A stretch of 64,000 nt of DNA, taken from IMG/VR virus record IMGVR_UViG_3300032116_000032, positions 1 through 64,000 of that record; one strand, written 5' to 3'. The notes under the pieces were generated by a model that did no database searches, was not told where the DNA came from, and saw only the letters and a program-made list of their open reading frames with translations. Every line of letters starts with the position of its first letter. Position 1 is the stretch's first letter. The position numbers and the translations under genes are program-made. This DNA is from a virus. Shown here piece after piece: positions 25,519 through 35,500 of this stretch.

Positions 25519-26646
25519 TTAAATTACATATATCTGACGAGGCATAGCTCTAAACTTAAGAGTTTTGTTTAAGTTTTCTGCTAGTAAAGCTTCTCTTTCC
25601 ATAACTTTTTCAGGACGAAGTCTTGTTAATCTTCCTTCAGCTCCGATCAATTCTTCTATTAGTTTAGCCTTTTCATCTTTTCCTTCAGTACCTAATGTTG
25701 CATAATCCATAGTTAAGTCACCATCAGGAGTCTTTAAGTTACCACTAAATTTACCACGAACTCTTGCTAAAGTTTCTTTACAGTATGCTATAAACCATCT
25801 ACGAACCCAAACTTGTGCAGGATTATTTAGTTTGTACCAACTTATCTTATTGAATGGTACATCTGAAGGTAAAAGAACAATATCAGGATTATCCGCCAAA
25901 CATTTGTCTCTATCACCTTGTGAAGTATCATAATACCAATACCAAACTTGACCTTTTGCCAACTCCGCATTACCAAAGTCAAATTTACCACCTGGTGTGT
26001 TTAAAAGGTGTAGTGCTTTTTTACCACCAGGAAGTGCAGTGATATAATAAGTCAAATCACCCGCAAATATTCTTCTTTGGATATTAACTTCTTGCATTCT
26101 TAATAATGTATCAAATGCTGGTGTTAAATAATAACTTCCTGCCATATTACCAATTTGTGCAAGCCCTCCACCACCACCAAGTCCAGTTCCATTACCAACA
26201 CCCGCAAAACCACCCAAACCAAACATTAAGTTGTTTAATGTTGATGGGGTAAACCATAATACTTCATTTATCTCACGACCTGCAGGTATTTCATAAATCT
26301 GTTGGTTGGGTACTAACTGAATATAATCTTTTTTGATTTCCCAATCACCACCTGCTTGTAATCCAACTATTTTTGAATACGCATAGGTATAACGAGTTTC
26401 AAAGTCTAAACTTTTAGTTATGAAAGCTCTTGATAAAGATTGGGTATCTAAATTCAAATTATTTAATGTGGTCCATTGAGATTCAATTAACCAATCTTGG
26501 ACATATTGAGAATAATCGTCAATTGAATATTCTAATAATGTGTCCATCATTTCGTCTTCCAATTCCACAGATCTTAAAGGTGCACCTAATAAGTGTCTAA
26601 CTTTTTGATAGAATTGACTTCTTTCTGGTTCGTCGATTATTGCCAT
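25519..26646 (-). CDS. Neck (head completion) protein, T4 gp13-like
   Basis: A 375-residue protein. The start (FYQKVRHLLGAPLRSVELED, then EMMDTLLEYSIDDYSQYVQD) has the L-G-x-P plus paired-helix pattern of head-closure proteins of T4-like and other phages. A beta domain follows (DYIQLVPNQQIYEIPAGREI). A Gly-rich loop (about 145-165) breaks the middle. A helical C-terminus (AYCKETLARVRGKFSG, then KLIEELIGAEGRLT) follows, and the protein ends near RAMPRQIYVI. T4 gp13 is 309 residues; this one is longer. A TATTTATA box lies 12 bases before its ATG on the minus strand. Assignment rests on pattern and on being close to tail genes. Confidence 0.55.
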   Translation of the reverse strand: MAIIDEPERSQFYQKVRHLLGAPLRSVELEDEMMDTLLEYSIDDYSQYVQDWLIESQWTTLNNLNLDTQSLSRAFITKSLDFETRYTYAYSKIVGLQAGGDWEIKKDYIQLVPNQQIYEIPAGREINEVLWFTPSTLNNLMFGLGGFAGVGNGTGLGGGGGLAQIGNMAGSYYLTPAFDTLLRMQEVNIQRRIFAGDLTYYITALPGGKKALHLLNTPGGKFDFGNAELAKGQVWYWYYDTSQGDRDKCLADNPDIVLLPSDVPFNKISWYKLNNPAQVWVRRWFIAYCKETLARVRGKFSGNLKTPDGDLTMDYATLGTEGKDEKAKLIEELIGAEGRLTRLRPEKVMEREALLAENLNKTLKFRAMPRQIYVI

Positions 26647-26658
26647 AGAGTTTTTCTC

Positions 26659-26666
26659 TATAAATA
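26659..26666 (-). promoter_or_regulatory. TATTTATA box for the minus-strand neck-like gene
   Basis: Reads TATTTATA on the minus strand, 12 bases before the ATG that begins at 26646. It shows that the motif follows gene orientation. Confidence 0.6.
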
Positions 26667-26686
26667 TCTTTAATAATTAATTTGTG

Positions 26687-28882
26687 TTAGATGGGGCAAA
26701 TGATCTTTTCTCTATCTTTAGATTTGACAGTCAAAGTGGTAGACTCTAAGGTGTTTTTGTCTTTGAAAAAGAATCCATTAATTTTGTCGTATTCAGGTTT
26801 TATTCTAAATCTTATTGATAATCTTTTTTCATCACAACCTCGTTGACCTTTGTTGGACCAATATAAATCTATATATTCAATAGGAACAATTAAGTCACCT
26901 TCATAAATTATACCTGACATTTTGCTTTTAACCTTATTTAAGTACTCCTCAGCTGAAGGTTTACTATTTAACCAAGTGTATAATTTATCTATCAATTCAT
27001 TATATAATTTTATGTATATTGGTTTTTCACTTGATAATGAAGATTGTTTAAATATAGAAAAGAACTCAGACAAATAACTATCAATGAATGGGTCCATTTT
27101 TTTAACCTCAAAAAGTGAATTAGTAGGAAATATTGTATTACCATCCTCATCTTTTAGTTCTTGTTTAGTTATTAAATCCGCTTTGATATAATAACTACCA
27201 CTTTTGAATGACTTAGATAAACAAGAAGTTATTTGAAAAAAAGTATAGTTTAAACTTTCAGTACCTGAATGGATTTTTTTCAAAAGGTCAATTAATGTTT
27301 CTTTTGCATCATCAGAACACTTATAATTCAATTGTAGTTTTGTTTGGTTTTTTTCAAAATAATCACCAACAAATCTATCTTCATATTTACTGTGTTCTTT
27401 TTGTCTTGCATATGCTAACAATCCTTCAATATCATTTGGTATTGTTGTTACGTACCTTTGTTTATTTAGTATTTTTTTAACTTGGTCATCCTCAAATTCT
27501 TTATCAACAATGAAGTCCGATACTAATTCTAAAAAGTTTACAGTTCTATTTGTGTCTTGGAGAGCCAATTGAATTATCACAGGAAATGTACCGACATTTT
27601 TTTTGCCAAAAAATTGGTCTAGTATAAAAATTGATCTTTCTAATTCATGAATCAAATATTGATCTTCTAAACCATCTCTAAAATTTTTTAATTGACAATA
27701 TGGTGATTTTTCAGATTTTGATTGTACACATAAATAATCTATTTTAGAACTTCTTCTAAGAGCAATTTCATTTATTTCTTCAGATTCATTAAGTTTTTTT
27801 TTTGATGTTCTACTCACAAATAAATCATTAACAAATTCCCAATTAACAACATCCCAAAACTTTTTAATATATTCATCACGTTTGTTTTGATATTTCAAAT
27901 AGTAAGCGTGTTCCCAAACGTCCAAACCTAACAGAGGATACCCACCTTTTTTAACTATGTTCATCAATGGATTATCTTGATTTGGTGTAGACATAATCTT
28001 CAAATTACCTTCACTGTTAAGATACAACCAAGCCCATCCTGAACCAAAACGATCCTGAGCGGCTTTGTTAAACTCATCCTTCATTTTTTTTATGTTACCA
28101 AAATCTTTTTTAATTTTTTTCAAAATTTCTCCTCTTGGGAGTTGTTTTTTTGGGGACAACATCTTCCAAAATAATGCATGATTAAATGCTCCACCAGCAT
28201 TATTTCTAACCTTATTGTCAAATTTACTTATAGTTCTTACAATATCCTCTAACTCCAAATCACCATCAATGTCTTTGATTGCTTTATTCAATTTATCAAC
28301 ATATCCTTTGTAGTGTTTATTGTAATGAATATTCATAGTTTTTGAATCTATAAATCTATTCAAAGAAGAATATGAGTAAGGTAACTTTTCAATACCAATT
28401 GATTTCATTTCAGAAATCAAATTTTTTTTGATTAATTGTTTTTCGTTTAATAAAATTTGTTCAGATAGAAGACTAACTTTTCCTTCGATTCCTTTATGTT
28501 CATACATCAGTTCTTCAAGTTCAGGATATTTTTTTTCAAATTTTTTAACAATCTGTCCCGCAAATGCATTTGCTTCGTCTTCATTAATACCACCAATGTT
28601 AGGTCCGTGTTCTCTACCAAGAATTGTCATTTGATATTCATGAACCCATTCATGGGCTAATGTTCTCATGATGTCACGATTTAATCTTCCTTTAGCAAGA
28701 ACTTTAATTAGGTGATCACCTCTTCTACTACCTGTAGACATCTCACCTTTTCTACCATTTAAAAACATAATTTTTAAATCATTTTTAAGTGGGTATTCTT
28801 CTTGTAGTAAAGAAATAAACTTTTTAACAAAGTCTTTTCGATTTTTAATATCGGGATTTTCGTATTTGATAGAAACTTTCAT
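26687..28882 (-). CDS. Fusion of an HExxH metallopeptidase-like domain, a Mn/Fe superoxide dismutase and a novel C-terminal region
   Basis: A 731-residue protein. Residues about 1-125 hold HEWVH (77-81) with a following GINEDEANAF (98-107), a zinc-metallopeptidase-like site. Residues about 165-357 are a full Mn/Fe superoxide dismutase: LPYSYSSLNRFIDSKTMNIH, NNAGGAFNHALFW, GSGWAWLYLNSEG, STPNQDNPLM and GLDVWEHAYYLKYQNKR. The metal ligands His186, His235, Asp321 and His325 are present, as are His190 and Tyr194 of the active site. Gly in NNAGG together with Gln302 is the Mn-type pattern. Residues 358-731 match nothing I know. It is transcribed with a TATTTATC box like virion genes, so it may be packaged or assembled with the virion. 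SOD would remove superoxide; the peptidase might mature proteins. Confidence 0.85.
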   Translation of the reverse strand: MKVSIKYENPDIKNRKDFVKKFISLLQEEYPLKNDLKIMFLNGRKGEMSTGSRRGDHLIKVLAKGRLNRDIMRTLAHEWVHEYQMTILGREHGPNIGGINEDEANAFAGQIVKKFEKKYPELEELMYEHKGIEGKVSLLSEQILLNEKQLIKKNLISEMKSIGIEKLPYSYSSLNRFIDSKTMNIHYNKHYKGYVDKLNKAIKDIDGDLELEDIVRTISKFDNKVRNNAGGAFNHALFWKMLSPKKQLPRGEILKKIKKDFGNIKKMKDEFNKAAQDRFGSGWAWLYLNSEGNLKIMSTPNQDNPLMNIVKKGGYPLLGLDVWEHAYYLKYQNKRDEYIKKFWDVVNWEFVNDLFVSRTSKKKLNESEEINEIALRRSSKIDYLCVQSKSEKSPYCQLKNFRDGLEDQYLIHELERSIFILDQFFGKKNVGTFPVIIQLALQDTNRTVNFLELVSDFIVDKEFEDDQVKKILNKQRYVTTIPNDIEGLLAYARQKEHSKYEDRFVGDYFEKNQTKLQLNYKCSDDAKETLIDLLKKIHSGTESLNYTFFQITSCLSKSFKSGSYYIKADLITKQELKDEDGNTIFPTNSLFEVKKMDPFIDSYLSEFFSIFKQSSLSSEKPIYIKLYNELIDKLYTWLNSKPSAEEYLNKVKSKMSGIIYEGDLIVPIEYIDLYWSNKGQRGCDEKRLSIRFRIKPEYDKINGFFFKDKNTLESTTLTVKSKDREKIICPI

Positions 28883-28886
28883 CTTT

Positions 28887-28894
28887 GATAAATA
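28887..28894 (-). promoter_or_regulatory. TATTTATC box for the metallopeptidase-SOD gene
   Basis: Reads TATTTATC on the minus strand and ends four bases before the ATG at 28882. It is inside the 29-base gap after the SNF2 helicase gene. Confidence 0.5.
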
Positions 28895-28911
28895 TTATAC
28901 TGATCAAAAGA

Positions 28912-30678
28912 TTATCGTCTATTGTTAATTAGGTTTAATATTTCTTCAACAATGTCACCTGTGTTTTCTACAATACCATCACCCATTACGGTTCTAATGA
29001 TTTCTTTTTTACGATTAAGGATGTCATAAATTGCACCTTCAATCGTATTTTCAAACAGTGGATAATAAACCAATACGTTTGATTTCTGACCATATCGATA
29101 AGCTCTATCTTCAGCTTGGGCGTGTTCTGCAGGAACAAAAGATAAATCGTTCATAATCACAGCTTCTGCAGATGTTAAAGTTAAACCAACTCCTGCCGCT
29201 TTTAGGTTACCAACAAAAACTTTGACTTTATCGTCATTTTGAAATTGGTCGACAGCTTGTTGACGAATTGCATTAGAACAACTACCATCGAGATAAACCG
29301 CTTGTTTTTCAAAATGTTGGTATATGGTTTGGAGTGTGTCTGTAAAGTTTGTGAATATTATAACTTTCTTACCTTGATCAATGATATTTTCAGCAAACTC
29401 AATTGTTTGTTTTGTTTTTTCATTCGCAATTACTTTTCTAACTTTCATTAGTTTAGAAAACTGAACCGTTAAAGATGAAGACTCATCGGGGTTTTTATCA
29501 TACCAATCAAAATATTCACCCATTAAATCCTCATACTCTTTTGATTTTAATCTTAGGTAAACAGGAGTGATAATTTTATCTGGTAAGTCTAAAACATCTT
29601 CTTTTAATCTACGAAGAATTTGTTTTGATGTCCTATCTCTTAATTCTTCAAGATTAGATGCACCTGAAACATTCCACACTTTTCTTTTACCTGCTGTAAA
29701 TTGAAACCCTTGACAATACCTAATCGCATAAGCCTTCCAATTCTGAGCAACAGAACTTTCAATTAGATTTAACAAATTATAATAATTCATTGGTCGAGAA
29801 GTCATTGGTGTTCCTGTTAACAACCAAACTCTATCTATTTTTTTTGCAAAACTATTAATAATCTTTGTTCTTTGTGCCTGAACATTTGATATCATGTGAG
29901 CTTCATCTAAGATTACCAAATCAAATCCACTTTTTAATAATAGAGACTCATCCTTTTTTTTCGGATCTGAGTCGTGAAAATTTTTAAGAATGTCATAATT
30001 AACAATGACAAAATCATCTTCAGTTGAAAATTTTTTACCTTCCGCAATAAAAACAGGTCTATCTGAATAATTTGCAATTTCTCTTTGCCAATTTATTTTT
30101 AAAGATGCGGGACAAACAATTAATATTTTTTTTGCACCTGTCTCTAATGCTGCAATAATAGTTGAGGTTGTTTTACCAAGACCCATATCATCAGCAAGAA
30201 TAAATCTTTTTGATCCTGCTAATTTTTCGATTGCAATTTTTTGATGATCAAGCGGAGGACGATGGGAATATTTCGAATAATCAATACTAACAGACTGTAC
30301 ATTATGTGTTTTAATTAAAGCCGATTTTGGAATCCAAAATTCGGATAGTTTATCCTTCTCAAAAAACTTACCCCAAACGTGATAAGACTTTTCCTTCTCA
30401 ACCAAAAGCTTTTCAATAAAAATTTCCTTTGGTACCTCAATAAGATATTTTTCTTCAGCAAACTTTTTGGCAAAGTAGTTGTCTAACTCGACCCATTTAC
30501 GAGCAATCTTAGGCGTTGAGTCGTAATATGTTGTAATATATTCGGATTGACTTCTAGTGGGATAAAATTTACTAGAAACTTCTTTTTTATGTTTTAGATA
30601 TAGTATATAATTATTCGCACCACTATAACTTTCGAGCAACTCTAATGCTTTATGTTCTATCAGTGTTTTTGTTTCCAA
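28912..30678 (-). CDS. SNF2-family DEAH helicase/translocase
   Basis: A 588-residue superfamily 2 ATPase of the SNF2 type. Motif I is DDMGLGKTT (about 168-176), motif Ia ILIVCPASLKINWQ, motif II LVILDEAHMISN (about 255-266), motif III WLLTGTPMTSRP, motif V KAAGVGLTLTSAEAVIMNDL, and motif VI with QAEDRAYRYGQ. A N-terminal extension of about 140 residues resembles the HARP-like part of SMARCAL1-type annealing helicases, but weakly. T4 encodes UvsW, a different SF2 helicase with a similar role in recombination and fork repair; this protein may serve that purpose. It is divergent from the structural operon at 30735 and ends 29 bases before the SOD fusion gene. Confidence 0.85.
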   Translation of the reverse strand: METKTLIEHKALELLESYSGANNYILYLKHKKEVSSKFYPTRSQSEYITTYYDSTPKIARKWVELDNYFAKKFAEEKYLIEVPKEIFIEKLLVEKEKSYHVWGKFFEKDKLSEFWIPKSALIKTHNVQSVSIDYSKYSHRPPLDHQKIAIEKLAGSKRFILADDMGLGKTTSTIIAALETGAKKILIVCPASLKINWQREIANYSDRPVFIAEGKKFSTEDDFVIVNYDILKNFHDSDPKKKDESLLLKSGFDLVILDEAHMISNVQAQRTKIINSFAKKIDRVWLLTGTPMTSRPMNYYNLLNLIESSVAQNWKAYAIRYCQGFQFTAGKRKVWNVSGASNLEELRDRTSKQILRRLKEDVLDLPDKIITPVYLRLKSKEYEDLMGEYFDWYDKNPDESSSLTVQFSKLMKVRKVIANEKTKQTIEFAENIIDQGKKVIIFTNFTDTLQTIYQHFEKQAVYLDGSCSNAIRQQAVDQFQNDDKVKVFVGNLKAAGVGLTLTSAEAVIMNDLSFVPAEHAQAEDRAYRYGQKSNVLVYYPLFENTIEGAIYDILNRKKEIIRTVMGDGIVENTGDIVEEILNLINNRR

Positions 30679-30712
30679 TTAATCTTTTTTAAAAAAATAC
30701 TAATAAAAAAGA

Positions 30713-30720
30713 TATTTATC
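30713..30720 (+). promoter_or_regulatory. TATTTATC box before the neck/tail-completion genes
   Basis: TATTTATC, 14 bases before the ATG at 30735, in the divergent gap with the SNF2 helicase gene. Confidence 0.55.
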
Positions 30721-30734
30721 AATAAAATCGTATT

Positions 30735-31247
30735 ATGAGAAGTAATGTTCCTATTACAAGATTCGGTAAATTCTTTGGAGATCGTGATTTCGAACTAGAA
30801 ATTGGTATGGGTCAAGAATGGTTAATTGGTGACATGAACTTCACTTGTGTACTATATAGAGTAGACAAAAACAAAATAAAAACTGATGACGTATATGGTG
30901 AAGCGGTAACTGACGGAATTAAATTTTTACCACCTGTGGAGTTTAATGCTTATGTTGGTATTGCAGCCCCTGAAAACAAAATGATTGGTTCTACTCGTAT
31001 GGATCAATTTGAACCAGGTAATATAACAATGTCCGTTTACATGAAAACTCTTGAAGATTTAGATATTGAAATAGATTTTGGTGATTATGTGGGATACTAC
31101 GATAGTGAAAATTTTGTAAGATACTATACTGTTGTTAACGATGGTCGTGTGACTTCAGATATAAAACATACCTATAAGGGGTTCAAGCCCTTTTATAGAA
31201 CAATAATTGCGGCTCCTGTTGGACCAAATGAATTCAGAGGACTATAA
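30735..31247 (+). CDS. Putative neck protein (T4 gp14-like by position)
   Basis: A 170-residue protein, beta-rich, with DVYGEAVTDGIKFLPPVEFN, ENKMIGSTRMDQFEPGNITM and FGDYVGYYDSENFVRYYTVV. The last segment resembles the part of T4 gp14-type proteins that says G-D-x-x-x-x-x-D-x-x-x-F-x-x. It overlaps the next gene by one base, and the tail sheath gene follows shortly, the order neck - tail terminator - sheath of T4-like genomes. Sequence similarity to gp14 is weak. It could also be another small connector protein. Confidence 0.45.
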   Translation: MRSNVPITRFGKFFGDRDFELEIGMGQEWLIGDMNFTCVLYRVDKNKIKTDDVYGEAVTDGIKFLPPVEFNAYVGIAAPENKMIGSTRMDQFEPGNITMSVYMKTLEDLDIEIDFGDYVGYYDSENFVRYYTVVNDGRVTSDIKHTYKGFKPFYRTIIAAPVGPNEFRGL

Positions 31248-32290
31248 TGGCTTTACCAAAAAAACACCCAATAAAACCGGCAATACCTTTAACGTATCCT
31301 AAAACTCTTTTACCAAGAAGAGAAGAGATAAAAGACATGATCACTAAGGATGGTACATACCTTCCTAAGTCATTATTACATGCCGATTTAGATGGTGGTT
31401 TTTTAGAATTTGTTAAAAATACTTTAAAAATTTCATCAGAAGGAAAAACAGTTCCTGTTGCCGATATTCTAATAACAACACAAAACTGGTCACAGTTTGT
31501 TGAAACATGGGACTTTCAAAATATTGATAAGAACATTGAACCTCCATTCATTACGGTAATTAGAAATCCTGAAGTAAAATACGGAAATAATCCTGCGGTA
31601 ATGTACAATATACCAAACAGGAGAATGTATTATTATATGGAGGTTCCTACTTGGGATGGAAATAGAGTTGGTGCTGACATTTATAAAATACCACAACCTG
31701 TACCTGCAGATTTTAAATATACAGTGGCGATTGTGTGTAATAGAATGAGAGAATTAAACTCATTTAATAAAAAAGTTTTAGAGACTTTCGCATCAAGACA
31801 AGCATATCAAGTTATTAAAGGACATTACATTCCAATTATAAATGATAGTATGACCGATGAATCAGTTTTAGATTTAGAAAAAAGAAAATACTACATTCAA
31901 AAATACGAATTTACAATGATGGGGTTCTTAATTGATGAGGATGAATTTGAAGTTTTTCCTGCATTATCAAGAACATTTCAAATGTATGAGGTTGATCAAA
32001 GACCTGTTAAGAGACATCAGAAAAAACAAACACCAGTACAACCAGAAACAATACGTTTGATATATCCTGTAGATAATTTGTCTCAAGAATACTTTTTTGA
32101 ATACACGTGTGATTTGAATTTTGATATCTCAGATAATTTAGAAAGTTATTCTGTATACATAAATGACCAATATTATGGTGATAATGTTGATAGAATTCAA
32201 ATCAATACTAACGACACATTGAGAATTGATGTTGTCAAACAAGTAAGTGCCGCCGAATCTTCATTAGCGTTCACACAATTCTTAGTTTAA
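31247..32290 (+). CDS. Tail terminator/sheath stabiliser-like protein (T4 gp15-like)
   Basis: A 347-residue protein. Its middle has VPVADILITTQNWSQFVETW, PPFITVIRNPEV, YKIPQPVPADFKYTVAIVCN and RMRELNSFNKKVLETFASRQ. These follow the pattern of gp15 tail-sheath stabilisers, where P-x-I-S/T leads to a V-D-I/F-x-Y-x-V strand and an N-x-x-x-Q/N-x-x-E-x-I helix. The C-terminal 90 residues (after about 265) are an additional beta domain ending SSLAFTQFLV. It immediately precedes the sheath gene, as gp15 does functionally in T4. The start is fixed by the one-base overlap with the previous stop. Confidence 0.55.
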   Translation: MALPKKHPIKPAIPLTYPKTLLPRREEIKDMITKDGTYLPKSLLHADLDGGFLEFVKNTLKISSEGKTVPVADILITTQNWSQFVETWDFQNIDKNIEPPFITVIRNPEVKYGNNPAVMYNIPNRRMYYYMEVPTWDGNRVGADIYKIPQPVPADFKYTVAIVCNRMRELNSFNKKVLETFASRQAYQVIKGHYIPIINDSMTDESVLDLEKRKYYIQKYEFTMMGFLIDEDEFEVFPALSRTFQMYEVDQRPVKRHQKKQTPVQPETIRLIYPVDNLSQEYFFEYTCDLNFDISDNLESYSVYINDQYYGDNVDRIQINTNDTLRIDVVKQVSAAESSLAFTQFLV

Positions 32291-32448
32291 CTTTCCCCGT
32301 ATATATCTTTCTTTTCCTTACATTTTTCAACTATAAGGTTTTCTAAAAATTTATACATTTTAATACCTCTCTTATCGCAATATTTTTTCAGGACATCGTG
32401 TACTTCAACATCAATTTTTAAGTTTTTTATCTTCTTAGGTTCTTTCAT
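32287..32448 (-). CDS. Small ribbon-helix-helix-like protein, antisense in the tail block
   Basis: A 53-residue protein; I chose the ATG at 32448 because the longer frame to 32505 adds a hydrophobic stretch unlike this fold. KKIKNLKIDVEVHDVLKKYC followed by KMYKFLENLIVEKC has the short strand plus two-helix pattern of ribbon-helix-helix DNA-binding proteins. It overlaps the end of the gp15-like gene by four bases and reads against all its neighbours. A TATTTATA box lies 41 bases upstream on the minus strand. It could regulate the divergent sheath promoter. No experimental relative is known to me. Confidence 0.55.
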   Translation of the reverse strand: MKEPKKIKNLKIDVEVHDVLKKYCDKRGIKMYKFLENLIVEKCKEKKDIYGES

Positions 32449-32489
32449 AACGGTAGGTAGAAAAAAGGCAGAATAAAATCTTACCAAAA

Positions 32490-32497
32490 TATAAATA
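32490..32497 (-). promoter_or_regulatory. TATTTATA box on the minus strand before the RHH-like gene
   Basis: Reads TATTTATA on the minus strand, 41 bases before the ATG at 32448, and is preceded by TTTACATTGTGCAAAC. It faces away from the sheath promoter box at 32534. Confidence 0.45.
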
Positions 32498-32533
32498 GTT
32501 TGCACAATGTAAAGTTTTTACTAAAAACTCGAA

Positions 32534-32541
32534 TATTTATA
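32534..32541 (+). promoter_or_regulatory. TATTTATA box for the tail sheath gene
   Basis: Exact TATTTATA, 31 bases before the ATG at 32573, divergent from the box at 32490-32497. Confidence 0.65.
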
Positions 32542-32572
32542 GGTAAAATAAATAAGTAAAGACATTTTAAAC

Positions 32573-35500
32573 ATGGCAACAAACAGTAAAGTTTTCGTTT
32601 CACCTGGTGTTTATACTTCTGAAGTAGATTTGAGCTTTGTTGCTCAAAGCGTCGGGGTAACAACATTAGGTATCGTAGGTGAAACTTTGATAGGTCCAGC
32701 TTTTGAACCGATTTTTATTACAAATTTTGATGAATTCCAAACAGTATTTGGAGGTACTTCACCAGAAAAATTTGTTAATACCCAAATTCCAAAGTATGAA
32801 GCGGCTTACATTGCAAAAGCATATCTACAACAATCCAATCAATTATTCGTAACAAGAATCTTAGGATTATCAGGTTACGATGCAGGACCATCTTGGTCAA
32901 TAACTACGGTTGCTAACGTAGATCCATCAACAATTGGTGTTTGGTGTCTAAGTTCAGTAACTAATTCGGCAACTTGTGTTACAACATGTGTAGTTCCAAA
33001 AGAACTCACATTTACAGTTCCGTTTACTGCTTGTACTAATTCAACAACAACAATAGGTTTCCAAGGAAGCTTCCCTTCAATTATTCAAGACATAATTACA
33101 GAACAATATGAAGAGTTTAACGGAGATACTTCTACATTAGAAACTCAAATTAATAATTTAATTTTTGATGTTATCACAAGTAACAATCCTTATCTTGCGG
33201 AAGATGAACAAATTGCTTACTTTGGTTCTATTGCTACTGACGACTATAACACATTAAATGGTGCTGGTTGGACAGCGGGAACTAATGTATTTAATGTTCC
33301 ATCTGTATCGTTTGATGCCACTGATTTAACTTCTCCTTTGAATGATTCTTGGTACTATGCGTTATTTACAAATACAGGTAATACAAATTACTCAGGATAT
33401 TCATTCTCTACTTTGGTGTCAGGTTTAACGGCTTATTATCCAAACCCAACTCCTACACCACAAGCATCATCATCACCAACACCTACACCATCGGCAGCTA
33501 ATCCTTGTATTACACCGTCACCTTTTGTGTCACCTACACCTACTCCTACACCTGTTAATATTGATTGTTATTCAGGAACTATTGTTGGTAAAATTTATTA
33601 CTACACAGGGACATCATATGTTGATTACGATAATGTAGTTGTTGCAACTTTAAGATCAAGAGGTATTGCAACTTATACAAACTCAACTAACCCAGCATAC
33701 TCAGTAACGGCAACAACAGATGCTAGTTTAGATATGACAGGAAAATATGCTGGAGTTCTTAAAAACCCATACTTGACATTTGCGGTTAATTGTACTGATA
33801 AATTTGGTCAAAACTTTACGTTTGAAACTTCTTTAACTCAAAATGATCCTGAGTATATTAGTAAAGTGTTTGGGATTGCAAACTTCCAAAAACCAAGAAT
33901 TGAAGTTCCATTATTTAATGAGGAAGTATTCCAATCTTGGTTAAACTACTCTTGGAAAAAAGGATACGTTAGAGGTTTAAATCCAAACTTTATTGAATTA
34001 GACTCTGCTCAAAGTGGTGACCCTAACTCAATTGGATGGTATTTGGACAGATATCAAACGCCTAATTCTCCTTGGGTTGTATCAGAATTAAGAGGTAATA
34101 AAGTTTATGACCTATTCAGGTTCTACACAATTTCTGATGGTGATGCCGCTAACACGTTAATTAAAGTTTCACTTATCAATCAAACTTATAACAACTTAAC
34201 GTTTGATGTATTGATTCGTGACTATTTTGATACTGATGCAAACCCTGTAGTTCTTGAGAAATTTACAAACTGTACAATGGATCCAGGACAAAACAACTTT
34301 ATTGCAAATAAAATTGGTACATTGGATGGAGAATACGCACTGAATTCTAAATACGTAATGGTTGAAATGAACGAGGATGCCCCAATTGACGCACTTCCTT
34401 GTGGATTCAACGGATTTAACTTCAGAAATTATGCAGGAGCTCAATCACCATTCCCAATTATTAAAGGTAAATATGATTTCCCTGGCGAAGTAATTTATAA
34501 CCCACCATTTGGTTTGTCTTCAGGTAATGATGATGCGTTGGTAAGTCCGGGAGATAATGTTAGAAGAACATACTTAGGTATATCTAACAATTTAGGATGG
34601 GATGCCGCTTACTTCGAATACGTTGGTAAGAGAAATCCTAATAATACTTGTGATATTGATGGTTTACCATTCAACTACAGATCTGCAGGTTTCCACATGG
34701 ACGTAAATGCAAGTGGTTTAACAATCGGGCCTGAGTTCTCGACGAGTGGTGACCCAAGATTTATCTGTGGTAACTCACCATTCATCACTGAACCTGAACT
34801 TCCAACAAACGCATACTATAGATTGTTCGCACGTAAATTCACATTCTTAGTACAAGGTGGATTTGACGGATGGGATATCTACAGAGAATGGAGAACTAAC
34901 GAAGATAGATTCCAAATCGGTAGAACAGGATTCCTATTCGGAGCTTGTCCATCTACAAGATACCCACAAGCAACAGGTTGGGGAGCGTTTAAAGAAATTT
35001 CTTTAGGTGACGGAACTCAGAATTGGGCAAATACCGACTACTATGCATACTTGTTAGGTCAACAAACATTTGCAAACCCTGAGGCGGTTAACATTAACGT
35101 GTTTGTAACACCGGGTATTGATTATGTAAATAACAGTAACCTTGTAGAAGATGCGGTTAATATGATTGAATTCAACAGAGCGGACTCATTATACATTTGT
35201 ACAACTCCTGACGTTGATATGTATGTTGCAACTACAACAGGGATTGATGTATTTATCTACCCAACAGAAGCAGTTGACAACTTAGAGAATACAGGAATTG
35301 ACTCTAACTACACGGCTACTTACTATCCGTGGGTATTGACAAGAGATAGTGTAAATAACACTCAAATCTATATCCCACCAACAGCTGAAGTAACAAGAAA
35401 CTTAGCGTTGACAGATAACATCGCGTTCCCTTGGTTCGCTGCGGCGGGTTACACTCGTGGTATTGTTAACTGTATTAAAGCTCGTAAGAAGTTAACTCAA

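Noticed and set aside
25167-30678. A prophage or integration boundary suggested by the strand change
   Set aside because: No integrase, att-like repeat or tRNA is present, and the minus-strand genes carry the same TATTTATA boxes as the plus-strand virion genes.
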